Shown: in pieces, positions 17,150 to 27,907 of the stretch | How the letters are laid out: every line of letters begins with the position of its first letter | Numbering within the stretch: position 1 is the stretch's first letter | From: Actinomycetospora chibensis | GTDB taxonomy: Bacteria; Actinomycetota; Actinomycetes; Mycobacteriales; Pseudonocardiaceae | Length of the DNA: 36,232 nt | Assembly (NCBI RefSeq): GCF_028737215.1 | Contig: NZ_JAQZAM010000035.1 | Coordinates: 1 to 36,232, forward strand | Reading direction: 5' to 3' | Notes under the pieces: model-generated | The model's input: the letters and a program-made list of their open reading frames with translations, nothing else | What the model was told of the DNA's origin: nothing | Databases searched by the model: none | Translations under genes and position numbers: made by a program

Positions 17150-17207
17150 GGACGTGGACACAGAAGCCGAACACGTCCTCATCATGGACACAGGAGCCGT
17201 TCGTGTC
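17150..17207. promoter_or_regulatory. Two-site operator between tetR and the P450 gene
   Basis: TGGACACAGAAGCCGAAC (from 17155) and TGGACACAGGAGCCGTTC (from 17185) are direct repeats offset by exactly 30 bp. Each is also a dyad: GGACGTG...CACGTCC (17150-17156/17172-17178) around the first and GACAC...GTGTC (17187-17191/17203-17207) around the second. The arrangement fits two TetR dimers on one face of the helix. Confidence 0.55.
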
Positions 17208-17244
17208 TAACGTTCGCGGCTGTCGGGAGTCCCTGGAGGTAGCC

Positions 17245-18693
17245 GTGTCCGCGGTCCGCACCGTGACGGGCGAGCGCCTGTCGTCCGCCGTCCTCGCGCC
17301 GATGCCGCAGGGCGTCGACCGTCGTCTGCTCGAACGGATGCGTCCGCGGGAGGTCCGGCCGCTGGCCGAGCCGCCGGCGGGCTCCGGTCTCGCGCCGGTT
17401 CCGGGCACGCCGGGCCCGCCGGTGCTCGGGCACACGCTGTCCTACATCCGCTACGGGCACGCCTTCACCCGCGCGCGGCACGCGGCGCTCGGGCCGGTGT
17501 CCTGGTGCGGGTTCGTCGGCGAGGACGTGGTGATCGCGGCCGGTCCGGACGCCACCCACGCGGTGCTCACCAACCCGGACAAGGCGTACTCGCAGGACGG
17601 GTGGCGCTTCCTCGTCGACGACTTCTTCCACCGCGGGCTGATGCTGCTCGACGGCGACGACCACCGCACCCACCGGCGGGTGATGCAGGAGGCCTTCACG
17701 GCCTCCCGTGTCCGCGGCTACGTCGACCGGACCGTCCCCGTCCTGCGCGAGACGATCCCGACCTGGCCGACCGGCCGGCAGGTGCGCATCTACCCGATGC
17801 TCAAGCGCCTGACCCTCGACGTCGCCACCCGCGTCTTCATGGACGGGCGCTCCGGGCCTGAGGCCGAGGCGGTCAACCGGGCGTTCATGGACTGCGTGCA
17901 GGCGGCCAGCGCGATCGTGCGCCGCGACCTGCCCGGCACCCGTTACCGCGCCGGGCTGCGGGGACGCGCCCTGCTCGAGCGGTACTTCACCGAGGCCCTG
18001 CCGGCGAAGCGGGCGGGCGCCGGCGACGACCTGTTCTCGGCGCTCTGCCGGGCCCGGACCGCAGAGGGCGAGGCGTTCGGCGACGCCGACGTCGTCAACC
18101 ACATGATCTTCCTGATGATGGCCGCGCACGACACGTCGACGATCACCAGCGCGGCCGCCGCCTACTACCTCGCCGCGAATCCGGAGTGGCAGGAGCGGGC
18201 CCGGTCCGAGTCCCTGGCCCTCGGTGACGGTCCGCCGGACGCGGCGACGCTGCAGTCGCTGGGCACGCTGGACCTGGTCATGAAGGAGTCGCTGCGCCTC
18301 GCCGCGCCCGTGCCGATCGTCATGCGCCGGACCGTCCGCGACACCGCGCTGCTGGGCCACCACATCCCGGAGGGCCAGCTGGTCATGGTCGCGGGCGCGG
18401 TCAACCACCACGACCCGGCGATCTGGGCCGACCCCGACACCTTCGACCCCGAGCGCTTCGCCGAGCACCGCCGCGAGGACCGCGCGCACCGGGACGCCTG
18501 GATCCCGTTCGGCGGCGGCGTGCACAAGTGCCTGGGCATGCTGTTCGGCTCGCTCGAGGTGACGGCGATCCTGCACGAGCTGCTGCGCCACCACCGGATC
18601 ACCGTCGCGCCGGGCTACCGGCCGCGATGGGACAACACGTCCCTGCCCGTCCCCGCCGACGGCCTCCCCTTGCGCCTGGAGCCGCTGCGCTGA
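17245..18693 (+). CDS. Cytochrome P450, CYP136-like
   Basis: 482 residues from GTG 17245, which follows GGAGG by 5 bases; the frame is open to 17203 but that part is operator DNA. Key P450 elements: I-helix AAHDTST (293-299, Thr297/Thr299), ExxR Glu348-Arg351 (MKESLRL), and heme loop FGGGVHKCLG with axial Cys429. The FGGGxHKC heme loop and EVTAILHELL tail are, from memory, like CYP136 and CYP51-type enzymes rather than the usual soluble actinobacterial FGxGxHxC class. It should hydroxylate a lipid or small hydrophobic substrate, needing an external ferredoxin and reductase, for which the FprB-type protein is one candidate. A divergent TetR is the likely regulator. Ends 9 bases before the second palindrome. 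Confidence 0.93.
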   Translation: MSAVRTVTGERLSSAVLAPMPQGVDRRLLERMRPREVRPLAEPPAGSGLAPVPGTPGPPVLGHTLSYIRYGHAFTRARHAALGPVSWCGFVGEDVVIAAGPDATHAVLTNPDKAYSQDGWRFLVDDFFHRGLMLLDGDDHRTHRRVMQEAFTASRVRGYVDRTVPVLRETIPTWPTGRQVRIYPMLKRLTLDVATRVFMDGRSGPEAEAVNRAFMDCVQAASAIVRRDLPGTRYRAGLRGRALLERYFTEALPAKRAGAGDDLFSALCRARTAEGEAFGDADVVNHMIFLMMAAHDTSTITSAAAAYYLAANPEWQERARSESLALGDGPPDAATLQSLGTLDLVMKESLRLAAPVPIVMRRTVRDTALLGHHIPEGQLVMVAGAVNHHDPAIWADPDTFDPERFAEHRREDRAHRDAWIPFGGGVHKCLGMLFGSLEVTAILHELLRHHRITVAPGYRPRWDNTSLPVPADGLPLRLEPLR

Positions 18694-18702
18694 TCGGCCC
18701 AC

Positions 18703-18742
18703 GTGAGTGAAAATGTGGGCTATAGCCCACAATTTCACTCAC
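18703..18742. repeat. 40-bp palindrome, CTATAG centre (copy 2)
   Basis: Two 20-base arms with a single mismatch (18713/18732). The ends are GTGAGTGA and TCACTCAC and the centre is GCTATAGC. It lies between the converging P450 and xerD genes and includes the xerD stop codon (18741-18739). Same length and layout as 16514-16553, with different but mutually complementary inner arms. Confidence 0.85.
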
Positions 18743-19665
18743 ATACGGGCGCGGGGATGGGCCATCGCGAAGACCTCGCGCAGGGTGTCGACGGTGACCT
18801 GGGTGTAGATCTGCGTCGTGGTCACCGAGGCGTGGCCGAGCAGCTCCTGCACGACGCGCAGGTCGGCGCCGCCGTCGAGCAGGTGCGTGGCGAACGAGTG
18901 GCGCAGGGTGTGCGGGGAGATCGCGACGTCGAGGCCCGCGCGGTCGGCGGCCTCGCGCAGCGTGGCCCAGGCGCTCTGGCGCGACAGCCGCGCCCCGCGC
19001 GCGTTGAGGAACACCGCCGGCGTCCCCCGGCCCCGCGCGGCCAGCGCCGGGCGGGACCGCACCCGGTAGGCCTCGAGCGCGGCGATCGCCGGGCGGCCGA
19101 TCGGCACGATCCGTTCCTTGCCGCCCTTGCCGGCGAGGCGCACCGAGCGCGCGGTGACGTCGACGTCGTCGAGATCGAGGCCCACCGCCTCGGTGATCCG
19201 GGCGCCGGTGGAGTACAGGAGCTCGTGCAGGGCGCGATCGCGGACCCCGCCGACGTCGTCGCCGTCGCCGCCCCGGACCGACAGCAGACGGTCGACGGTG
19301 GCGACGTCGAGCGCCTTGGGCAGCCTTCGCGGCGGGGACGGCGGGTGCACCTCGCGCGCGACGTCCACCGCGACGAGTCCCTCGGCCAGCGCGAACCGGT
19401 GCAGCCCCCGCACCGCGACCACTGCGCGGGTCGCCGACGCCGTCGCCAGCGGCGAGCCGCCGTCGCGCCCGGTGCGCAGGACGACGAGGAAGTCGCCGAC
19501 GTGGCGCTCGGTGACGTCGGCGAGGTCGGTGACCCCGGCCGCGTCGAGGTGCTCCAGGTACCGCCGGAGGTCGCGCCGGTACGAGGTCAGCGTGTTCTCC
19601 GCCGTGCCCCGCTCGACGAGCAGGTGGTCGAGGTAGGTGTCGACGGCCGTCCCGGGCCTCGTCAC
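18739..19665 (-). CDS. xerD: Tyrosine recombinase XerD
   Basis: 308 residues, the usual XerD length. The N-terminal SAM-like core-binding domain ([31 protein letters not shown]) is followed by the catalytic domain with Arg156 (STGARITEA), Lys180 (GKGGKER), His252-x2-Arg255 ([12 protein letters not shown]), His278 ([11 protein letters not shown]) and nucleophile Tyr287 (IYTQV). It resolves chromosome dimers at dif with a XerC partner, not in this window. GTG 19665 overlaps the ald stop by 4 bases. The context after the NUDIX/pyrG genes matches Rv1701, making this the chromosomal XerD and not an integrase of a mobile element. Confidence 0.96.
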   Translation of the reverse strand: MTRPGTAVDTYLDHLLVERGTAENTLTSYRRDLRRYLEHLDAAGVTDLADVTERHVGDFLVVLRTGRDGGSPLATASATRAVVAVRGLHRFALAEGLVAVDVAREVHPPSPPRRLPKALDVATVDRLLSVRGGDGDDVGGVRDRALHELLYSTGARITEAVGLDLDDVDVTARSVRLAGKGGKERIVPIGRPAIAALEAYRVRSRPALAARGRGTPAVFLNARGARLSRQSAWATLREAADRAGLDVAISPHTLRHSFATHLLDGGADLRVVQELLGHASVTTTQIYTQVTVDTLREVFAMAHPRARM

Positions 19666-20795
19666 GCCGGGTCCTCCACCCCCGGGAGCACTTCGGAGAG
19701 CGGTCGCACCGGCAGGTCGTGCGCGGCGCCGACGGCGGGCACGACGAGCTCGCCGTCGACGACGTTCACGCCCTTGGCGAGCGCCGGGTCCGCCGCGGCC
19801 GCCGCCGCCAGGCCGTGGTCGGCGAGCGCGACGACGTAGGGCAGCGTCACGCCGGTCAGTGCCCGGGTCGAGGTCGTCGGCACCGCGCCCGGCACGTTGG
19901 CGACGCAGTAGAAGATCGAGTCGTGCACGCGGTACGTCGGCTCGGCGTGCGTGGTCGGGCGGGTGTCCTCGAAGCATCCGCCCTGGTCGACGGCCAGGTC
20001 GACGAGCACCGACCCGCTGCGCATCTCACCGACCAGCCGGTTCGGCACGAGGACGGGCGCCTTCGCGCCGGGCACCAGCACCGCACCGATGACGAGGTCC
20101 GCCTCGCGGCAGGCGCGCTCGATCTCCGGGGTGCTCGACAGCACCGTGCGCACCGCCCCGTTGAAGATCTCGTCGACGCGCCGCAGGGCCTTCACGCTGA
20201 CGTCCAGGACCTCCACCGACGCCCGCAGGCCCACCGCGATCGTCACCGCGGCCAGGCCCGACGTCCCGGCGCCGATCACCGCGACCCGCCCCGGCCGCAC
20301 CCCCGGCACCCCGCCGAGGAGCACGCCGCGCCCGCCCTGGGCGTTCTCGAGGTGGTGCGCGCCCACCTGCGGCGCCATGCGCCCGGCGATCTCGCTCATC
20401 GGCGCGAGCAGGGGCAGCACCCCGTCGGCGGTCTGCACCGTCTCGTAGGCGACGGCCGTCGCGCCGGCGTCGAGCAGCGCCGTCGTGCACTCCCGCGACG
20501 CCGCGAGGTGCAGGTAGGTGAAGAGGACCTGGTCGCGCCGCAGCCGGTGGTACTCCGACGGGACGGGCTCCTTGACCTTGAGCACCAGGTCGCTCGACGC
20601 CCACACCTCGTCGGCGTCGGAGAGCACGGTCGCCCCGGCCTCGCGGAACCCGTCGTCGGTGATCGCCGAGCCGACGCCCGCCCCCGACTCCACCAGCACC
20701 TCGTGGCCGCGCCGGACGAGCTCGGTGACACCGATGGCCGTGAGCGCCACCCGGTCCTCGTGGTCCTTGACCTCGCGTGGAACGCCAACCCGCAT
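19662..20795 (-). CDS. ald: Alanine dehydrogenase
   Basis: 377 residues. It interconverts L-alanine and pyruvate + ammonia with NAD. The family start [19 protein letters not shown] is intact. Arg15, Lys75, His96 and Asp270 fall at the same numbers as the substrate and catalytic residues of M. tuberculosis Ald, and the NAD-binding GAGTSG is at 175-180. ATG 20795 follows GGAGGAG. Upstream TAGAGT (20826-20821) could be a -10 box. It is translationally coupled to xerD, an unusual partner: in M. tuberculosis the two genes are far apart. Divergent from the LuxR-type gene. Confidence 0.97.
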   Translation of the reverse strand: MRVGVPREVKDHEDRVALTAIGVTELVRRGHEVLVESGAGVGSAITDDGFREAGATVLSDADEVWASSDLVLKVKEPVPSEYHRLRRDQVLFTYLHLAASRECTTALLDAGATAVAYETVQTADGVLPLLAPMSEIAGRMAPQVGAHHLENAQGGRGVLLGGVPGVRPGRVAVIGAGTSGLAAVTIAVGLRASVEVLDVSVKALRRVDEIFNGAVRTVLSSTPEIERACREADLVIGAVLVPGAKAPVLVPNRLVGEMRSGSVLVDLAVDQGGCFEDTRPTTHAEPTYRVHDSIFYCVANVPGAVPTTSTRALTGVTLPYVVALADHGLAAAAAADPALAKGVNVVDGELVVPAVGAAHDLPVRPLSEVLPGVEDPA

Positions 20796-20892
20796 GCCGG
20801 CTCCTCCCTCGGGAAGCGCGACTCTAGCCCCGCGACCAGGCCCCTCGTCGATCTCCGGCCCGCCTGTCGCCGCACGCTGGCACGATGCGGCG

Positions 20893-23502
20893 ATGGGCAC
20901 GACACCGCGTCCCGACGACGTCGCGGACGTGATCCCCCTCGTCCGCCCGGCGCGGTGGGACTGGGTGCCGCGGACCAAGCTGTTCCGTCCGCCGACGGTC
21001 GCGGACACCGTGCTCGACCCCGACCTGCTGGACCGCACCGCGCGCGCGGTGGACGACGTGCCCGTGACGACGATCGTCGCGACGGCAGGCGCCGGGAAGA
21101 GCACTCTCGCGTCCGCGGTGGTCGAACGCACCGGGCGCCGCGCGGCGTGGCTGCGGTTCGACGAGCTCGACGACGACCCGGCGAGCGTCGTCGAGCTCCT
21201 CGTCCGGGCCCTCGACCCGCTGGTCGAGGGCGGGTGCTCCGGCTCGCGTCAGCTGCTCGACACCGGTCTGCCCGCCGCGGCCGACCCGCGGCGCGCCGTC
21301 GGGGTGCTGGTCAACGACCTCGTCGTCGCCGCGCCGCCCCCGCTGCTCCTGGTGCTCGACGACCTGCACACGGTCGGCGGCGCGGGCCCGGTGCTCGACT
21401 ACTTCGTCGCGAACCTCCCGCCCGCGCTGCACCTGCTGATCACCGCCCGTCGTGACCCCCCGGTGCCGGTGGCGCGCCTCCGCGCCCGGGGGCAGCTGCA
21501 CGAGGTCCGCGACGCCGACCTGCGCATCTCGCCCGAGCGGGCCGCGACCCTGCTCAACGACCACCTCGGGCTGGGCCTGTCCCCCGGGCGCGTGCGCGAG
21601 GTGGTGGCGACGGCCGACGGCTGGGTGACCGGCGTCCGCCTGCTCGGCACCTCGCCGGAGGCGCTCGACGACTACCTCGACAGCGAGATCCTCGGCGACG
21701 AGAGCCCCGACCTGCGGCGTTTCCTCCTGGACACCGCCGTCCTCGACGTCCTGGAGCCCGACGTCTGTGCGGCGGTGACCGGTCGCGACGACGCCACGTC
21801 CCTGCTCGCCGCCACCCGTGCCCGCCTCGGTCCGTTGGTGCTCGTGGCCGACGACCGGGGGCACCGGCCGGTCCTGCGGCACCACGATCTGCTCCGCGCG
21901 GCCCTGCGCCGCCGGCTCGCCGTCGAGGACCCCACGCGGGTCCCGGTGCTGCATCGCGCGGCCGCCGGGGCGGTCACCGACCCGGCCGGCCGGGTGGAGC
22001 ACCTGCTGGCCGCGGGGGCCGGCGCGGAGGCCGCGGACGCCGTCGCCGCGCTCGCCGGCGCCGACTTCCCGCGGCCTGCCGAGCTGCACCACCTCGAGAC
22101 GTGGATCCGGCGCCTGCCGCCCGCCGAGGTCACCGCGCGGCCCCGCCTCGGAGTGCTCGCCGGGTTCGCCGCCGTGCAGCGCGGCCGGCTCGCCGAGGCG
22201 AGGGCCCTGCTCGAGCCCGCCCTCGAGGGCGCCGCCGCCGGCACGGCGCGGGCCGACCGCGTGACGCGCTGGCTCGCCGCCCGCGCGCTGCACGTCGCCA
22301 CCTCCGACCACGCGCGCCTGGTGCCGGTTCTGGCCGCCCTCGAGGACGACCCGGCGTTCGCCGACCTCTCCCCGGCCGCCCGCGTCGAGCACCACCTCTC
22401 CCGGGCGTACGCCGCGACGTTCACCGGCGACCCTTCGACGGCCTTCGCGCGGACCCGGGAGGCGGTCGCCCTGGCGGCGTGGTCCGGCGACGACGGCGCG
22501 ACGGAGGTCCTCGCACGGCACCTCAGCCCGCTGGTGATCGCCCACGAGGGCGGCATGGAGCTCGTCGCGGAGCACATCACCCGGACCGCTGCCCGCACCA
22601 CCGCACCCAGCCCTCTCGTCCGGCTGGGCCTGCTCCTGCAGCGCGCCTACGTCGCCCTGCTCGCGGGGCGCTGGGACGAGGCGCGCGCAGCCGCCGCGGA
22701 GGCGGGGGACCTGCCCGAGCGACTCGGCGGCCTGCCCTACCTGCGCGCCACGCTCGACTGGGTCGAGGCGGCCGTGGCCCATGCGCACGGCGACCTCGTA
22801 CTTACCGAGGCCCGCTGCCGGCCCGCGGCCGCCACCGACCTGGACCGCGAGCTCCTCCCGGTGCGCCGGGCGCTCCTCGCCCGCACCCTGCGCCACCGCG
22901 GCCGGACCACGGAGCTCGCCGAGCTCGCCCGCGGGGCACCCGACCACGACGCGCTCTCCGCGGCCGCAACGGCCTCGGTCCGGGCGCAGCACGCGCTGGC
23001 GACGGGCGACGCGACGGCGGCCGTGGAGCACCTGAGCGACCGCCCCCTGCTCCTCGCGCCGTTCCTGGTGCCGCTGCCCCTCGACCGCGCCCTCGCGCTC
23101 GCCGCCGCCGGCCGTCACGCCGAGGCCGTCGCGGCGACCCGGGACATGGTGGAGATCGCGCGCCGGTGGCGGATGCCCGGGCTGCTCGCCCTCGCCGGGG
23201 ACGAGGCGCGGCCGCTGCTGGCGGAGGTCGGCGGCCCCACGGTCGTCACCGCGCTCGCCGCGCTCGACGGTCCGGCCGGGCCGGCTCCGGTGCCGGTGCC
23301 CGGCGGCGGCGAGGTCCTCACGGGCCGGGAGGTGGAGGTGCTGCGCCTGCTCGCCGACGGCGCCTCCAACCGGGCCGTCGCGGAGCGGCTGGTGGTCAGC
23401 GAGAACACGGTCAAGACCCACGTGAGGCACCTGCTCACCAAGCTGGGCGCGGGCTCACGCGGTGAGGCCGTCGCCCTCGCCCGCCGACACCACCTGCTCT
23501 GA
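20893..23502 (+). CDS. MalT-like LuxR-family regulator with N-terminal ATPase
   Basis: About 869 residues. N-terminal PRTKLFRPP motif, typical of MalT/AlkS-like activators, then Walker A ATAGAGKST (63-71) and Walker B LLLVLDDLH. A long Ala/Leu-rich TPR-like middle follows, and the C-terminal LuxR helix-turn-helix starts at TGREVEVLRLLADGASNRAVAERL (~810). ATG 20893 lacks a clear ribosome site but places PRTKL at the usual distance. ATP and inducer binding would drive self-assembly at target promoters. The membrane-protein gene 94 bp downstream is the natural target candidate. Distinct in N-terminal type from the regulator at 4403-7024. Confidence 0.9.
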   Translation: MGTTPRPDDVADVIPLVRPARWDWVPRTKLFRPPTVADTVLDPDLLDRTARAVDDVPVTTIVATAGAGKSTLASAVVERTGRRAAWLRFDELDDDPASVVELLVRALDPLVEGGCSGSRQLLDTGLPAAADPRRAVGVLVNDLVVAAPPPLLLVLDDLHTVGGAGPVLDYFVANLPPALHLLITARRDPPVPVARLRARGQLHEVRDADLRISPERAATLLNDHLGLGLSPGRVREVVATADGWVTGVRLLGTSPEALDDYLDSEILGDESPDLRRFLLDTAVLDVLEPDVCAAVTGRDDATSLLAATRARLGPLVLVADDRGHRPVLRHHDLLRAALRRRLAVEDPTRVPVLHRAAAGAVTDPAGRVEHLLAAGAGAEAADAVAALAGADFPRPAELHHLETWIRRLPPAEVTARPRLGVLAGFAAVQRGRLAEARALLEPALEGAAAGTARADRVTRWLAARALHVATSDHARLVPVLAALEDDPAFADLSPAARVEHHLSRAYAATFTGDPSTAFARTREAVALAAWSGDDGATEVLARHLSPLVIAHEGGMELVAEHITRTAARTTAPSPLVRLGLLLQRAYVALLAGRWDEARAAAAEAGDLPERLGGLPYLRATLDWVEAAVAHAHGDLVLTEARCRPAAATDLDRELLPVRRALLARTLRHRGRTTELAELARGAPDHDALSAAATASVRAQHALATGDATAAVEHLSDRPLLLAPFLVPLPLDRALALAAAGRHAEAVAATRDMVEIARRWRMPGLLALAGDEARPLLAEVGGPTVVTALAALDGPAGPAPVPVPGGGEVLTGREVEVLRLLADGASNRAVAERLVVSENTVKTHVRHLLTKLGAGSRGEAVALARRHHLL

Positions 23503-23596
23503 GCACCGATCACCCGCCACGGATCATCACCCCGCTCACTCGCGATCGTCATTCCGGGCGATGGGCCGGAGGCGCCGCCCCGGTGGACTGATCCGC

Positions 23597-24202
23597 ATGA
23601 ACAGCACACCGCTCGAGCGCGTGAGCGGCACCGCCGCGCTCCTCGCCCCCGTCCTCCTCCTCGTCAGCACCGTCGCGTTCTTCACGCTCGGCGGTGGCAT
23701 CGGCGTCGGTGCCGTCGCCGGCGTGACCCTCGTCTTCGCCATGATCATGTTCGCGATCGCGCTCGTCGGGCTCGCCCGCCAGGCCGAGCCGGCGGCGCCG
23801 CGCGCCGCGGCCGCCATCACCGCCGTCGGGCTCGCCGGGACCGCGGGAGGCGTCGGGTTCGGCATCGACAGCATCCAGGCCCAGCTGTTCGGGACGCCCG
23901 GGCTCGACGAGGCGAGCCTCGCGGGCGTGATCGCCCTGCGGGTGCCGGGCCTGCTGTTCCCGCTGTCGATGATCGCGCTGGCCGTGCTGCTGGGCGTCAC
24001 CGGCCGGGCACCGCGGGCCCTGGCCGCGACGCTCGCCGTGGCCGCGGCGCTGTTCCCGGTCGCCCGGATCGGTGGGCTGATGCCGGTCGGGATCGCGTCG
24101 GACCTGTTGTTCATCGCCGCCATGGGCGCGCTCGGTCTGGGCCTGCTCCGGGGCACGTCCCACCCGGCGCAACAGGACCACCGGGAGGCCGTCGCCGCCT
24201 GA
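23597..24202 (+). CDS. Small integral membrane protein, about six helices
   Basis: 201 residues, very rich in Ala, Gly, Val and Leu, with about six hydrophobic stretches (roughly 11-31, 38-60, 69-90, 110-136, 141-160, 164-186) and a short polar tail (HPAQQDHREAVAA). No cleaved signal and no catalytic motif is visible. I do not recognise a named family; it looks like the hypothetical membrane proteins often found after MalT/LuxR-type regulators in actinobacteria. The 94-bp upstream gap holds several GATCAYC/GATCGTC-like words that may be regulator half-sites. A strong hairpin follows the stop. Confidence 0.75.
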   Translation: MNSTPLERVSGTAALLAPVLLLVSTVAFFTLGGGIGVGAVAGVTLVFAMIMFAIALVGLARQAEPAAPRAAAAITAVGLAGTAGGVGFGIDSIQAQLFGTPGLDEASLAGVIALRVPGLLFPLSMIALAVLLGVTGRAPRALAATLAVAAALFPVARIGGLMPVGIASDLLFIAAMGALGLGLLRGTSHPAQQDHREAVAA

Positions 24203-24229
24203 GCCCCCGACGTATCAGCACCGACTCCT

Positions 24230-24272
24230 CACCGGCACGTCCCCCGGCTCACGCCGGCGGGGCGTGCCGGTG
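24230..24272 (+). terminator. Strong hairpin after the small membrane protein gene
   Basis: CACCGGCACG (24230-24239) pairs perfectly with 24263-24272. The stem continues through a T-G pair and three C-G pairs, has one bulged C, and then a 5-bp CCGGC/GCCGG stem around a TCAC loop. It lies 27 bases after the stop at 24202. It has no T-tract, as with many actinobacterial I-shaped terminators. Confidence 0.6.
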
Positions 24273-24274
24273 GT

Positions 24275-24364
24275 GTGTGCGAGGCGGAGACTGACCAGGA
24301 CGTCGCACCCGGCGTCGACGCCGCGCTGGACCTGAGCCGCGAGATGCTGCGCCGGACGGCCTAG
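24275..24364 (+). CDS. Possible 29-codon ORF or gene remnant
   Basis: Within the 244-bp gap 24203-24446, a GTG-to-TAG frame encodes VCEAETDQDVAPGVDAALDL followed by SREMLRRTA. Its third codon positions are nearly all G or C, as in real genes here, and the end resembles a helical C-terminus. There is no ribosome site and it starts directly after a hairpin. It may be the tail of a decayed gene; it may equally be chance. Confidence 0.2.
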   Translation: MCEAETDQDVAPGVDAALDLSREMLRRTA

Positions 24365-24395
24365 GCGCCACCGCCGGGCGCCGAGCCGCATCGGG

Positions 24396-24444
24396 AACGA
24401 GCGGCGCTTTCGCTGCTTCCGAAGCTGCGAGAGCGCCGTTCGTT
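24396..24444 (-). terminator. 49-bp near-palindrome after the NUDIX gene
   Basis: Two 24-base arms (24396-24419, 24421-24444) around a single central C match except at three positions, two of which can form G-U pairs in RNA. It begins 2 bases after the NUDIX stop, so it probably ends the long minus-strand operon. There is no T-run. Its sequence is unlike the CTATAG palindromes. Confidence 0.6.
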
Positions 24445-24446
24445 CG

Positions 24447-26989
<2,543 letters not shown>

Positions 26990-27907
26990 CTACGGGGCCG
27001 GTGCCGTCCGCGGGGTGAACGTGCCGGCGACCGGGCCGTAGAGCCCGGTGCGCCCGTCGGCCTGCTCGCGTAGCGCGAGGATCGCCGCCACCTGCGACGA
27101 CGGGCCCTCGAGCCCGTCGACGGTCGAGAGCCCGCTGCGCAGGGCGGAGTCGTTGCGGACGGCGGTGACGGCGCCGGACCCGGTGCGCCCGGCCAGCACC
27201 GCGCCGGCCCCGACACGATCCAGCTCGCCGGTCATGCGCGCCAGGGTGCTGTCACGGGCGGGATCGGTGCCGCCGCCGGCGACGACGAGCGCGAGCTCGG
27301 CCGGCGTCGGGTCGAGCGCGTCGGGCGCCTGCACGTACCCGGCCTGGCTCAGCGCCTGCAGCGCCGTCCGCGCCTCGGGCCCCGTGGTCTGCTCGTCCGT
27401 GCCGCCGGGGCGGGCGACGAGCAGCGACCCGAGCAGCGAGCCGGTGAGCGCCCCGGTGTCGGTGGTGGTCGGCAGCTGTGCCCCGGCCGGCAGGAGCCGC
27501 GGGACGAGCGCGCGAAGCGCGTCGGCCCGGTCGGGAGCCAGCGCGGCGTCGGTCAGCGCGAGCCGCCCGGTGACGCGTCCGCCGGCGCGGGTGACGAGAT
27601 CGGAGACGGTGGCGACATCGGCCGGGTCGGCGCCGGGGGCGGCCACGACCGCGACGCCCCGGCCCAGGAGCACGCCCGCGACCGTCGACGGGGCGCCGGC
27701 CGCGACGAGGCGCTCGGTCGCCTGCAGGCGGGTGTCGACGGCGGCGCGGTCGCCGCGCAGGGCGACGACCTGGCCGGCGAGCTCGTCGCGATCGGTGGTG
27801 AGGGCGCCGAGCACGCGACCCGAGAGCGCCGAGGCGCCGAGGACGACGCCCAGGGCGAGCGCGAGCAGGATCGCCGCGATCGAGACGACGTGGTAGCGCA
27901 GCGACAT
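26990..27907 (-). CDS. steB: SteB/MctB (Rv1698-like) membrane-anchored protein
   Basis: 305 residues. Starts MSLRYHVVSIAAILLALALG, one N-terminal membrane segment (about 7-28) with the rest outside, including a coiled-coil-like stretch at ~32-65 and repeated Ala/Val/Gly-rich domains. This is the pattern of M. tuberculosis Rv1698 (reported as MctB, copper homeostasis) and of C. glutamicum SteB, which acts with SteA on the division-site peptidoglycan hydrolase RipA. ATG 27907 shares one base with the steA stop (TGATG), so the pair is coupled. The name SteB rests on the steA neighbour; the copper role is not evident from sequence. Confidence 0.85.
   Translation of the reverse strand: MSLRYHVVSIAAILLALALGVVLGASALSGRVLGALTTDRDELAGQVVALRGDRAAVDTRLQATERLVAAGAPSTVAGVLLGRGVAVVAAPGADPADVATVSDLVTRAGGRVTGRLALTDAALAPDRADALRALVPRLLPAGAQLPTTTDTGALTGSLLGSLLVARPGGTDEQTTGPEARTALQALSQAGYVQAPDALDPTPAELALVVAGGGTDPARDSTLARMTGELDRVGAGAVLAGRTGSGAVTAVRNDSALRSGLSTVDGLEGPSSQVAAILALREQADGRTGLYGPVAGTFTPRTAPAP

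Noticed and set aside
18739..19665. xerD as a phage or island integrase
   Set aside because: Length, motifs and chromosomal place match housekeeping XerD, and no attachment-site duplication or phage genes are present.
24275..24364. The 29-codon frame as a confirmed small gene
   Set aside because: It has no ribosome site and starts beside a hairpin; kept only as a low-confidence possibility.
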